Positions 21,701 to 32,194 of a DNA stretch of 64,000 nt are shown piece after piece. Position 1 is the first letter of the stretch, and each line of letters begins with the position of its first letter. The stretch comes from Oreohelix idahoensis (taxonomy: Eukaryota > Mollusca > Gastropoda > Stylommatophora > Oreohelicidae), in NCBI GenBank assembly GCA_024509875.1, contig JAMPIV010012156.1, positions 496,001-560,000 of the forward strand, given 5' to 3'. Under the pieces are notes generated by a model that was given only the letters and a program-made list of their open reading frames with translations, ran no database searches and had not been told where the DNA came from. A program made the translations under genes and the position numbers.

Positions 21701-22858
21701 CTAGGCCAAGAGACTGACACCGCAATGGTCGCTCCTTTCATGAACAAGAATTCACTAGGCCTAGGGTGAAGCAAGGGGGGAACCCACTACCCACAACACC
21801 AACACATCATACCCCCTGTCTGTAAAAGACTTTGCCCCAGCACAAGCACAAAATTAAGATTGTGTCAGAGCTGTGTGCTTTCTGTGCTTCTCTATGGTGC
21901 GGAATGCTGGAGAGTTACAGAGAAGGAAATGTCGAAATTGTCCTCTTTTCACACAACATGCCTAAGAAAAATTCACAGAATCTTTTGGCCGAATACCATC
22001 ACCAACCAAGATCTGCTTACTCGGAGCAAGCAAGAGGACATGCACACCATCATAGCTGGCAGACGCTGGAGCTGGGTTGGCCATGTCCTCAGAAGAGACC
22101 CCGATGCCATCACAAGAACAGCTTTGCTTTGGACCCCTGAAGGAAAACGAAAGAGAGGCCAACCAAAAACAACCTGGCGGAGGACTGTGGAGACTGAGAT
22201 GCAAAGAATGAACCAGAGTTGGGACACTGTACGAAGGATGGCCGCCGACCGAACAAAGTGGAATCAATTTGTTGTTGCCCTACAAGATGCCACTAGGCGT
22301 GATGGCCACTGACTGCTTTGACGGTCGGCGGCTAAGGATCAAAGAAGAAGAAATCGAGGATTCCTCAGCAAGAGAGAGGTTGGTAAGAAAACGAAGATGG
22401 CTGTATATTGCTCCACCTATATCCCAGTCTTGACATATAGATGCGAGTCATGGGCAATGACTACAACCCACAAAAGCCAGATCCAAACCTCAGAAATGAG
22501 GTATCTGAGTTGAAGTAACAAGAAGAGACATGGTCCGCAACCAGACGATACGTCAAGGCCTAAAATCCCACCCCCTGCAGACCCAAGTAGAACAGTCCCA
22601 ACTAAGATGGTTTGCCCATGTCTGTAGAATGGGAGAAGATCGGCTAACACGACAAGCATGGGAAACAAAGAGCCAATGATCCAGACCCCCAGGACGACCC
22701 AGAGTCCGCTGGGAGGACAACATTAGACAATCTTTGAAGGACCGAGTACTAGAATGGAACCAGGCCAGGAGGAAGACAGCCGATAGGATAGTCTGGCGCT
22801 CTCTCTTCCAAATCTCTACACCTCACGGTAGAAGGGGAACGACTAAGTAAGTAAGTAA

Positions 22859-22990
22859 GTTAGGTTCAGTATTTCTAAATCTAAACCCAACTCTAATCCT
22901 AACCCCTAATGACATGGCCTACTTAATTAGCCGCCGAATAGATAACTATCCAGGCTAGATTTTTTGTACGTCATCTGTTTTGCATCTGGA
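22859..22990 (+). repeat. Right arm of the MITE-like element split by nest 1
   Basis: Imperfect inverted copy of 6990-7086 (for example ctaatgacatggcctacttaa against ttaagtcggccgcgtcatta). Begins directly after the (TAAG)n tail of the family B LINE. The next 345 bases to 23336 contain nothing I can name. Confidence 0.5.
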
Positions 22991-23551
22991 ATCATAACTC
23001 GTTAAGCACATGACCGTAAGCTCCAACATTTTGCGCATGCACTTTCATCTCCATCAGCAATAATAAATCACTCCCGATTACAACATTATGACTACCATGT
23101 TACCATCAACATTAACGATTAGGCCTACACGCACTCCTGGCACACGAAAACATACATATTATTCTATCACAAATAATAATGTCTGACAAAAAATTACCCC
23201 TAATAGTACACAAAACTTACCGGTTACTACCGATTGCCCCCCCTCGTAAGTCAGTGGTGTGCGCACTTTTTTAAAAACCCTCCACGAAAGTTGTAACAAA
23301 AGCTCCACTTTAAGCATTTTCGCCAAGATACTTTTTTACTTACTTAGTCGTTCCTCTTCTACCGTGAGGTGTAGAGGTTTATAAGAGAGAGCGCCATACT
23401 ATTCTATCGGCTGTCTTCCTCCTGGCTTGGTTCCATTCTAGTCCTCGGTCCTTCAAAGATTGTCTAATGTTGTCCTCCCAGCGGACTTTGGGTCTTCCTG
23501 GAGGTCTGGATCCCTGGCTCTTAGTTTCCCATGCTTGCCATGGTAGCCGAT

Positions 23552-24327
23552 TGATGAGTGCAGATGTGATGAAAGGGAGGTGATCTTGAAAAATACTTGT
23601 TGAGTAGAGTGAATTTTGGGTTAGAGTACTTGCTTGCAGATTAGTAGTGGATTTGTTTAAAAATATCTCCTCTTAGTTTCGTGAAAACAGTATGTCAGAT
23701 AGCGGGTGAACTCTGGTCATAATGTACTGTTTCTGAACTGTTTTTGAGTGATGGGTGAATAGCTCTCGCGGCTAGTGTCCGCAGGTATGATTGAGAGCGG
23801 TGTGAAGAGAACAGTAGATTCTCGTGACTGTGTGAACGGGGTGTGTTCCCGTGGGATCAGTATGTGCGGGGTTTTTGACTGAGGTGGTCAGCCCTGATGT
23901 GTTTTTCTGTATGGATGCCTACGTAGTGCAGAAGATAAGATGTCGACGAGTTTTTTGCTATATGTGGATGAGGAAGATGTTTAGCGAAGATTTTGGGAGG
24001 CCATGATTTGTGTAGGCCTTGATTATTATATAACTGCCGTAGATGCAGTCTTTGTGCACTGATGTGAAGAGTAGAGATTTTGTAGGCCAGGATGTGTATG
24101 GACAGGCCGTATTAGGTATTGATGCAGTGTGGAAATTATATACTATGATTCGATGTAACTGTGTTCGTCTATGTCTACGTGATGATGTGCTGTGAGTTAA
24201 TAAACAATAATTAAATATCACCAGTCGTTCCATACTCGATGACTCCCGTGTGCGCACCTGTTGTGTGAACGACTTTGCCAGTACACAATCACACTCACTT
24301 TACCTATTACAAACACGACTGTTATCA
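23552..24327 (+). repeat. LTR-2, 5' LTR
   Basis: The first ~550 bases (to about 24103) match 37951-38500 with only a few substitutions, for example gggtgaatagctc against ggatgaataactc. The remaining ~220 bases are clearly diverged from the other LTR though still recognisably homologous (cgatgtaactgt, cgtctat.tctacgtgatg). The right edge is placed at ttatca before gtggtggtttac. Confidence 0.8.
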
Positions 24328-24350
24328 GTGGTGGTTTACAGATTTAGTGG
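24328..24350 (+). promoter_or_regulatory. LTR-2 primer-binding-site candidate
   Basis: One base after the inferred LTR edge the sequence reads tggtggtttacagattt, starting with the TGG expected of a tRNA 3'-end complement. The LTR edge itself is inferred, so confidence is modest. Confidence 0.4.
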
Positions 24351-25248
24351 GATCTAATACCTGCGACACCTATTCGCGTTGATGAACTGTGTGGTATTAA
24401 TGACAGCATATCCTAGGGACCACAGTGTTTGCTTCTCTATTTGACGGCGTTATAAACATTGACAGTAGGGCAAAAGGTCATCATTGGATCGAATACCTGT
24501 TACATGCGCGTTATGAGACTTACAGCATTAATAGCTCCAGTAATTAAAGATGTACAGCGCTTCTAGCCTACTTTTTTGTGTCAAAAGTTGCTAGTAGACT
24601 TTGACAGTATTGGTTTTGGAATGTGAAAGAAGGACTACAGGAGTCCGGTATATTGTTCAAGATTTAATCGATACCAGCGTCATTCATGCATAAGAATTAC
24701 AGTGCCTGTTCCGGTCCATATACAAGTTCAACTATATGTGCAGTATTTTGAGAGTTCGTCTGCACGTATACCTCAAGTGACGAGTTGTGGAGTTGCTGTG
24801 TTCCAGTTCCTGTCGTCTTATGCATTGTTGAGCACATACTGTACTGTGGCAGGGATCTGAAGACAAGAGAGCCTAGTCCTTGTACCTTTCTGCAGTGGAG
24901 TGTTTTTATTTGCAGAACTTTGTGATATCCAGTGTGTTAGCAGAAAGGACGGGATTATTTTCAGATAAGTGGTTTTTGTTGGGTGTAAATGGTGCCACTT
25001 CTGTCCATGTCAGCAAGCCTCCATCTTCACTATCCTATTCTATTGATAACTATTGTTGTTGTTGTCGATAATTATATCGATTAATTGTGGAATATGATGA
25101 TGCATGAGTAATTTATATAAAGGTTCTATGTACAGGAATTGATAATACAGTATTTGAGATCTAATGGCAATTTCTTGAAAAGATAATTGGTTTGGTGAGG
25201 TAGAAAGTTGATTTATACATATATGGTACACTGAGTAAGCAAGTCACA

Positions 25249-27108
25249 ATGGATTGTGATACAGATCCGGAAGATATGAGGCCTGTATTAGAATATTTGT
25301 TTAGGAAAGGTAGAGATGATGATGGATTGCAAGGTCCAGCACTTGAAGCAGATGTAATGGATGAATTTTTGATTAATGCTTCAAGAGCCCTAAGGTATTT
25401 TGCTCAGGAGAGTTTTCATTCTGTTCCTCATCTAAGGATAGCCAAGGATCTGCAGACTTACTAGGTTACCTTCGTTCATTTGTGTATACCTATACTCATG
25501 TTAAGCATGATCATATAGTGAGGAATATACACAAGATAATTTTCTACGGTATTCCTGATGATCAGGGAAAAGAGTTAGAAGATAAGGGGCAAATAAGAAA
25601 GAACAAGCGGAGTGCATTACATGGGAGAATGAATTGTTTTCAGAGTATTTCTGAAGAGAGGGTACTACACGAGACGGTGTCTAGACTTAAAGGTGAACTG
25701 CTTAAAGCTAACTTGGAACTTTCTGGTTCACAGGCAGCATTGAATTCTGCATTGGGCGGAATCAAAGAGTTGGAGGCTAAAATGAAAGATAAGAATATTA
25801 AGATGGAAAACCTTACACAGGAGGCCCAACAGAATAAACAGATGTATGAGAACTTGAGAACTTGAGAATTGAGACCGATAAACGTGATAAGACTTATACA
25901 GAAACGCTCCTTGATTTATTGGATGACGTTGCGAATCTCGGTCGCCAACATGAAGAGTACAAAACCATACCCCCCGAGAAGATTAATGAGTTTAAGAATG
26001 GCAATGATGTTAAAATTGAAGCAGTTCAAACGGAATTGACACAGTTAAAGGCAAATAGAGAAATGGATGAGAAAGAGACATTAATAACGGCTGAGAAAGA
26101 GAAGGTTGTTAAGATTGAGAATTTGCTAGCAGAGGAAAGCTGCAAAGTTTTAAGAGTTAAGGATTTAAATAAAAGACTAAGTGAACAGATTGCACTTAGA
26201 GATATTGAGATTGCAGAGGCAAGGAAACGAGTTGATGGCCTGCTTGACATTGTTTTGAATAACAGAATGTGGTCTTCTGTCAGTGTTGACGATGATAGAC
26301 AGAAAGTTTCGTATCATCAGACCACAAAAGCAAAAAGTCAAACTCATACACTTTTTGCGGATTCTAAAGTCAAGAATAGTGAACATAAATCCTTTCGTGG
26401 AAAATATAACTTTCCACGCACTACCAATGCTATTTCCAATAATATTGTTTCTTGGCGGCAGTCCAACAAAGAGAATTCTACAGTAAAAGATAGTCCTGTA
26501 GATAAGGAAAGAAATAGTAATAAATCTCAAGTCAGGGTGTTAAAAACCAACCGTGTATTTATTAGAAATTCTGATAAATTGATAACAGGGAACAAACATA
26601 CCACTCCTTGTTCCATGAAGGAAATAAATGTTGTGCAAAAAAATAGAGACTATCAAGCCTTTTACTAGTCATACCCAGTCCAAGCAGTATGACCCAGCTG
26701 TTAAATACATTGCCAGAAGCAAAGATAAAAACAGTTTTGATAGGAGACATAACCCTGAGGTTAGAAAGTACCAAGGGAGTTCATCATACGGTAACGTTTT
26801 TTTCTCCTGAAGACAAGAAACAATTTGACAGATCCCAACATTGTGATCCTAAAAGTTTTGGAAATTATGGTAGAAAGAATGATATGAAAGATTATCAATC
26901 CGGTAATAATTTTTCTGCTAAAAAGCAAGTTCTATCTAGTGGACATTTGTATCTAAGAAGAGATGTTAACCTTAACTATGCAAACTGGGATTTAAATCAG
27001 TGCAACTATTTCAATATAGCAAATGACATCGCAACCAGGTTAACTGTGCTCCACATAAGAGCAAGATTATTAGCAATCAAAGTAATAGGAAGGGTAATGA
27101 GTTCTTAA
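25249..27108 (+). pseudogene. LTR-2 coiled-coil gag-like protein, frameshifted
   Basis: Starts at ATG 25249 (MDCDTDPEDMRPVLEYLFRK). The frame breaks near 25430, where DSQGSADLLGYLRSF continues in another frame, and again near 25855, where the local duplication gagaacttgagaacttgag shifts the frame. It breaks once more near 26668. Two long coiled-coil blocks lie at about 25660-25850 and 25870-26250. The rest is basic and Asn/Ser/Lys-rich with no zinc knuckle that I can see. The position between 5' LTR and 3' LTR and the composition suggest a structural Gag analogue. I do not recognise a known family. Confidence 0.55.
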
Positions 27109-27946
27109 ATACTTTTGCTTGTCATACTTGTAATTTTAAGAGAGCATCTCGTTCTGGTGAAGGAAGTAATTTTTTTTCAGCCTACCGCACTGACGACAGT
27201 GAATTAGGTCAAGTTGTATAAGACTTCTGTGTTGTCTGCTATGTGACGAGAGTTGTTGACATCGCAGAAAGGGCCACAACTTTACACAACCACAGAGTTT
27301 GGGTAACTTTTGGTTTAGTGAACTTTTCCGTGTTCCCTCATAATCTTACCATGGATTAAAATAGATATTTTCATTTGTATTGTCTCACAGCGAGCGACTT
27401 TGCGAGGGGAGTCACCATTCCTATATTTTACATTACCTGGGAGAGATGTAGGTCACTGTGTGCCATTTGTCCATTCAAGCGAGCCTAGCCAGTATATTAA
27501 CCCACTGTGCCATGGTGTCACCTCGCGTGTTGTTGAGATGTTCGCAAGACCTGGGAGGATTTTTTTTTTTTTTTTGAAAGGTCCTGTTTATTTGTTTTGT
27601 TTACAAACATTGAATGTTATTGTAATCTTTGTATAGAATTGTATATGTTGTTTATGGAATATTATGTAATCTCTTTGTAACATTTGATTGCCATAATTTT
27701 TTTTTATTGTTACTTATATGACTGTGTTTTAATTATGCATTATTTCATTCCTATGTACAAACTCATTTACTGGGACGATGTAATGGTCATTTTTATAGAT
27801 AGTCCTGAGTGTTCTTATTCACTACTTAAAATTTTGTTTTGTTTTTTCATCATGGGTTTGATACCATGTTTAGTTAACATATTTATACAAAGATTTTTGG
27901 AATTAATTGTTATAGTCAAAGGTAATTTTAAACGAAACTTGTATAT
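27109..27946 (+). other. LTR-2 internal sequence up to the LTR-3 insertion
   Basis: T-rich with a homopolymer T run at 27561-27576. Short ORFs (27400-27636, 27684-27980) have no family resemblance and the second runs into the LTR-3 junction. Confidence 0.4.
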
Positions 27947-28743
27947 TGTTACGGTATATGATATTAACGCCGTCTGCTAAAGGTTATCAGACGTGCAATC
28001 GTAAAGGTTAAGACATTTAATATATTGCGATAGATGTTTCAATTATTGAACGCTCCATACACGATCGATTATGACGTGTCTAGCGTTGTTTAGGACACAG
28101 TCGGTAACTAGGAGACGCTACCCTTTGTTACTTGATCGCCAAGCTGAATAGCTGCGTTTTTCTAACCTTCCAATTCAATGGCATGATATAGCCATTTATA
28201 TGTGCATTTTTGATGGACCAGGGTCAGTCCTAGAACTCTATATGAGAGGAAAATTTATGGAGGTTAGTATTTAACTAGAATTCTCAGAAGGATGAGAATA
28301 ATCATCAAATTCGTATGAAATATTCAGACTCGCAGTCTCACTGTCGGCAGGTAGCCATGTCTAGCTGCGCGTGCATATAGCTGTGATGTTCTGACGACAA
28401 TACTGCATTGTATCCTTAAACGGACTTTGACACGTAAACCAGCAGTCTACGTTATTGATTAATTTATGCATGACTTATAAGGACTTATGTTCTGTTCCTA
28501 TTTGAAATGATCATCCTGTGTGTACATGTGATTAAATATTACGGACTCAATCTGAAGGCATTAATTACTTCATTAATGTTGCTGAGTTCAAGTTACATGA
28601 ACTACTTCTTCATACCATGCTACTGAGTTGTATGAACACCTTCACCCTAATTCGCGTAATACTAAACAAGCACGATTAACAAGAGATCACTAAAGTAACC
28701 ATACTCAGTGCATGATCTTCAACCGGCAAATAACTCAGCAACA
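27947..28743 (+). repeat. LTR-3, 5' LTR
   Basis: 797 bp and nearly identical to 35691-36491. Differences seen are ttgatcgcc/ttgaccgcc, aaggatgag/aaggaggag, aatcatc/aatcgtc and ggacttt/ggacatt, plus a T-run length change. An internal inverted pair, cgtctgctaaaggttatcagacg, sits near the start and could form a small hairpin. Confidence 0.92.
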
Positions 28744-30323
28744 AAGTGGCGGCCGAATGCGGGGAACGACAGAAAAAAGAAACAAACTTCTGTTCCTTAC
28801 GCACATGTTAACCATAATATTTATGATCAAGTTTCGATCACATGATCCAGTCGAAGATGACGTCTTACTCATTCTAATGCCTAACAACGTGACGTCACTG
28901 AAAGTCGTGTAGGTGATCTGTCGGGGAAACCAAAGTCGTTTTCTAAGTCTAACCAGGGGAAACATGAGCCATTTGAAGCAAACACACGATATGGACTACA
29001 GGAGCAGACAGTCAGGGGCATTAGCCTAGCTGTTGACGACCTCTAGCACTGATCTAAGCAACGGAAAAGATAAGTCTAGTTGTTTTAATACTGTCGTCAT
29101 TGCAAACAGTAATACTGAGTCCATGCCTTTTGCCTGCATAGGCATGTCTTTTCTGAATGTGTTTCATGTATTTTTTTTGGGTTGTTTTAATGTGTTGTTA
29201 ATTAGTGGGAGGTAGGGAGGATGAACCGAAATTAGATTCTGTGGCTCTCACGATGCCTGAATTGATTTCGGTCGTTTCTTAGGGCAGTTAAACGATTGCA
29301 CTTTTGGAAGCCCCATTGAGGTTTGCCATTGGACTGTCTGTCCAAATCTGCTGTCGTTTGACGATTTGTGTTAGCTGTACCGTTCCGTAGATAACTGGTG
29401 TATTTTATTCGTACTCAGTTCACAATTTTATTCAGTTTTGTATCATGTTCGTTAACTATTTCGTCCAGTCTCCTCTTACTATCATTTATTTGATGATTGT
29501 TAAATGGTCGTCCGTTATGAGTCCTGTGATGTCATCATTTTTTGCAGTCATTTTTTTGTGTGTGTACTTTGAATATTAAGTTGACCTCGGGTCAGACCTT
29601 GACCCTTCATTTGGTTTGTGACACTTCCGCTTGTTTTATTTAGTTCATAAATTCATTTTTAATTGTGAAAATGTCTTGTTTGCGTCTTGACATTGTTTGT
29701 ACCCTTTAGTTGCATCATTGTTTTGTTTGTCCTCATGATATATATTAAATACTACATTAATAATATGATATTATATGCAATAATACACTTGTAATTTAAT
29801 TTAATTAATTTTTTTCTGATATTTAAGGTTAATATGGGACATTGCATAATTATGCAGTGATAGTCCAAGAAAGTAGCACTACAATTTATAAGAGATGCCT
29901 AGGGCATAATAATATAATATATATATTGACCAAATAAAATAATCTTATAGTCTACCTTTGAGGTAATAGACCCATTGTATATTATTTAATATACTTTTCT
30001 GGTACTAAGAGAGTGACTTAGTACATTGAACAATATAATTACTAGGAATCATACCCAACATTATTGGATATTGAGATTAATTGTGTGATGTAATTACATT
30101 ATAGTTAACAGATATCATAACTATTTATGATATAGTTCGTATTTAGATACAATATTGTTACAAAATATTGTCTATTAGTTGAACTTAGACATAAGAGTTC
30201 AGTACTATTGTGATTATTTATATTGAATATTCCTAAGTTGAGTAAGTATAATAATTACTCTGAAGCTACTATTGACTATTTTAATCAGTAATTATCAATA
30301 ATTACTTACAGATAAAAGTCAAA
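28744..30323 (+). other. LTR-3 leader with primer-binding-site candidate
   Basis: Three bases after the LTR the sequence reads tggcggccgaatgcgggg, a TGG-initiated primer-binding-site candidate at 28746. The remaining ~1.5 kb before the gag ATG is AT-rich and untranslated, long for an LTR element leader. It may hold packaging or translation signals; none identified. Confidence 0.6.
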
Positions 30324-30884
30324 ATGCTTACTATAGACCATTTCGTTAAAATTGGTAAGGAATATGGTTATAAATCTCAAGAACTTCGTCAGTTTGCTGA
30401 GGCAGAACTGGAAAAACATAAAGCAGAAATGGAGGAACGTGAAAGAAAAGAAGCAGAGAAAAAGGCTGCATTAAAGAAAGAGGAAGAGGAACAAAAGGCT
30501 GCATTAAAGAAAGAGGAAGCAGAACGTGAGATGAAGCAAATTGCCAAGGAAAATAGATTAAGAGAAATTGCTCAACAGGAAGAAGAGAATAAATTGAAAC
30601 GAGAGGAAATTATTTTACAACAAGAAATGGAATTGGCGCGTATTAAATTGGAGACAGCAAGATTACAAGCACAAAGTGCTGATGCAAACCAGAATAATAA
30701 CGCACAAAATGGATCATCATCCAGCCAAACTAAACATTTCTACAACTTTAAATTACCCACTCTCAACTTAAACGTGGACGACCTTTCATCGTTCCTGTCA
30801 CGTTTTGAACAGACTTGCAAAACAAACCATTTGCCTGAAGAGTCATGGGTACTCAAGTTAAATGAATTCTTGGAGAACCACTGA
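30324..30884 (+). CDS. LTR-3 gag N-terminus: coiled coil and start of capsid-like region
   Basis: ATG at 30324 (MLTIDHFVKIGKEYGYKSQE) in the context aaaatgct. Residues ~25-120 are a dense coiled coil with an internal repeat of KKAALKKEEEEQ type. HFYNFKLPTLNLNVDDLSSF at about 140 begins the capsid-like part and resembles the DIESYINRYE region of LTR-1 gag. The frame ends LENH then TGA; the downstream protein resumes as PLTASQNADPS in another frame near 30880, so a one-base loss (or two-base gain) split the gag ORF. Confidence 0.8.
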   Translation: MLTIDHFVKIGKEYGYKSQELRQFAEAELEKHKAEMEERERKEAEKKAALKKEEEEQKAALKKEEAEREMKQIAKENRLREIAQQEEENKLKREEIILQQEMELARIKLETARLQAQSADANQNNNAQNGSSSSQTKHFYNFKLPTLNLNVDDLSSFLSRFEQTCKTNHLPEESWVLKLNEFLENH

Positions 30885-30940
30885 CGGCTTCTCAAAATGC
30901 TGACCCATCAATAGCAAATAACTACGGTGCTATTAAGTCC

Positions 30941-32194
30941 TTGCTTTTACGAAGGTTTCACCTGGACGAGGAACACTGTAGGTTGAAATTTAAGGGAATT
31001 TTACCTGAATCTCCAAAAGATTTTGCAGGATTCATTGCGAACATACGCAATACATTTAATAGATGGGTTGAACTGGCAGAAGTCAACAAATCGTACGACA
31101 AATTAGTTGATTTACTACTACGGGATAAGGTATTATCTTCGGTTAGCCAGCCATTTTTTGCATATTTGCAGGAGCGTAAACCAGGTACTATGGACGAGTT
31201 AGAAAAAATTTCTTTAAACTACTGTTCGGCACATCCGAATGCAACCATTTCTAACTCCTCATTAAGAGAACCTCTACCTGTGGCGTCTAATATGGCCTAC
31301 AATCATAATAACAAACAAAGACATCACAGTGTAGACAGAAGCAGGTTCCAAAGAAATCACAATGTTAACTTTCAGAAGGGACATAATAATGATTTCAACA
31401 ATAAAAATGAGTTCAACAGAGGTAGATCACGAGATAGAAATTATTCACCTCAAACAAACTACCACAATGGTCAACATAACACTAATTATAATCGATCACA
31501 TACTCCCAATAATAATAATAACTGGAATGGTAATAATCATGGCTCGAGACATCGAGATAATAGTTACTATAGAGGACGACGAGATAATTCTAACAATTAT
31601 ACTCGGAATCGATCTCATTCTCGGGGATCATCTCATTACAACCATAATACAGGGGCGGCAGTTACAAATAATACTACCCCTATAGCTCAGGTCCCACTTG
31701 ACAATAATACAACACAGTCTTCTGCTGCATGTTTTGCTATTAATTATAATGTGGCAAATAGTTGCCAAGATTGTAATACTATTTTTCAGAAGGCCAAGGA
31801 AACGGTGCTGAATTGTGGACACCTTCATACAGCAGTTGGTCTTTCAGCGAACGATGGCAAGGGTACCCTGATGTTCAATAGAGGATTAGTCAATGGTACG
31901 GTGGTCTCAGTTTTAAAAGACTCTGGATCAACAACCATTGGAGTTCGGCAGTCTTTGGTACATCCTAGCTATGCAACAGGGGACTATGTCCGGTGCATGA
32001 CATTCGGGGGTACTATTGAGTACTACCCCACTGCCATAGTACATGTTAATACACCATTTTTTTCAGGTAATGTCAAGGTGTGCATGCTACAGAATCCATC
32101 AGCTGATCTTACATTAGGACGCATACATGGGAGTAAAGATTGCACTCCTAAAGAAATTAATGATTGGGAGAAAAAAAAATTTGCATTCTTTTAG
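30941..32194 (+). CDS. LTR-3 gag SCAN-like domain, RNA-binding linker and aspartic protease
   Basis: The frame is open from ~30880. AIKSLLLRRFHLDEEHCRLKF, DFAGFIANIRNTFNRWVELA and LVDLLLRDKVL match the SCAN-like gag module of LTR-1. Residues ~110-270 are extremely Asn/His/Arg-rich (RSRDRNYSPQ, GSRHRDNSYYRGRRD), a low-complexity RNA-binding-type segment standing where zinc knuckles usually are. The protease part has VLKDSGSTTIGV, DSG catalytic, and closes with SADLTLGRIHG. The frame ends just after a nine-A run near 32168-32177. The next domain continues in the +1 frame. Confidence 0.8.
   Translation: MLLRRFHLDEEHCRLKFKGILPESPKDFAGFIANIRNTFNRWVELAEVNKSYDKLVDLLLRDKVLSSVSQPFFAYLQERKPGTMDELEKISLNYCSAHPNATISNSSLREPLPVASNMAYNHNNKQRHHSVDRSRFQRNHNVNFQKGHNNDFNNKNEFNRGRSRDRNYSPQTNYHNGQHNTNYNRSHTPNNNNNWNGNNHGSRHRDNSYYRGRRDNSNNYTRNRSHSRGSSHYNHNTGAAVTNNTTPIAQVPLDNNTTQSSAACFAINYNVANSCQDCNTIFQKAKETVLNCGHLHTAVGLSANDGKGTLMFNRGLVNGTVVSVLKDSGSTTIGVRQSLVHPSYATGDYVRCMTFGGTIEYYPTAIVHVNTPFFSGNVKVCMLQNPSADLTLGRIHGSKDCTPKEINDWEKKKFAFF

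Larger units (their letters stand above)
16272..21837 (-). mobile_element. LINE family C: full-length-looking non-LTR element with EN, RT and RNase H
   Basis: A 5.57-kb insertion in the family A copy, flanked by the 12-bp duplication cagcacaagcac (16260-16271 and 21838-21849). The empty site agrees with 45855 of the full-length family A copy. The 3' end on the minus strand is gcgatcgcaagaagaagaag, a (GAA)n tail; the 5' end is ggggcaaagtcttttacag. It encodes one long EN-RT-RNase H protein and has 1.67 kb of 5' sequence with broken ORFs. RNase H downstream of RT places it in the I/Jockey-superclade style; exact clade not assigned. Confidence 0.93.
7187..22350 (+). mobile_element. LINE family A, 5'-truncated copy (about 1.36 kb) split by LTR-1 and LINE-C
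   Basis: Pieces 7187-7399, 15622-16271 and 21850-22350 add up to ~1364 bases and correspond in order to 45003-46368 of the full-length copy. They run from mid reverse transcriptase (KLPKKGD..NWRG) to the GAAGAAG tail. The copy carries an in-frame TGA replacing the arginine of the TGVRQG motif (about 15822) and other lesions, so it was dead on or soon after arrival. It is flanked by a perfect 40-bp duplication of family B sequence (7147-7186 and 22351-22390). Confidence 0.9.
7087..22857 (+). mobile_element. LINE family B, 5'-truncated copy forming the outer shell of nest 1
   Basis: The left piece 7087-7186 (catcaaagaagagttgg through aggttggtaagaaa) and right piece 22391-22857 are contiguous in other family B copies (compare 52936-53453 and the reverse complement of 38775-39150). 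The right piece encodes the LINE C-terminus (YRCESWAMTTTHKSQ, then HVCRMGEDR) with stops, and ends in the family tail actaagtaagtaagt, a (TAAG)n repeat. A family A LINE inserted between the pieces. Probable TSD gttaggtt on both sides, imperfectly placed. Confidence 0.85.

Noticed and set aside
20166..21837. Separate gene upstream of the LINE-C ORF
   Set aside because: The 12-bp target duplication encloses this region with the EN-RT ORF, so it belongs to the same inserted element.
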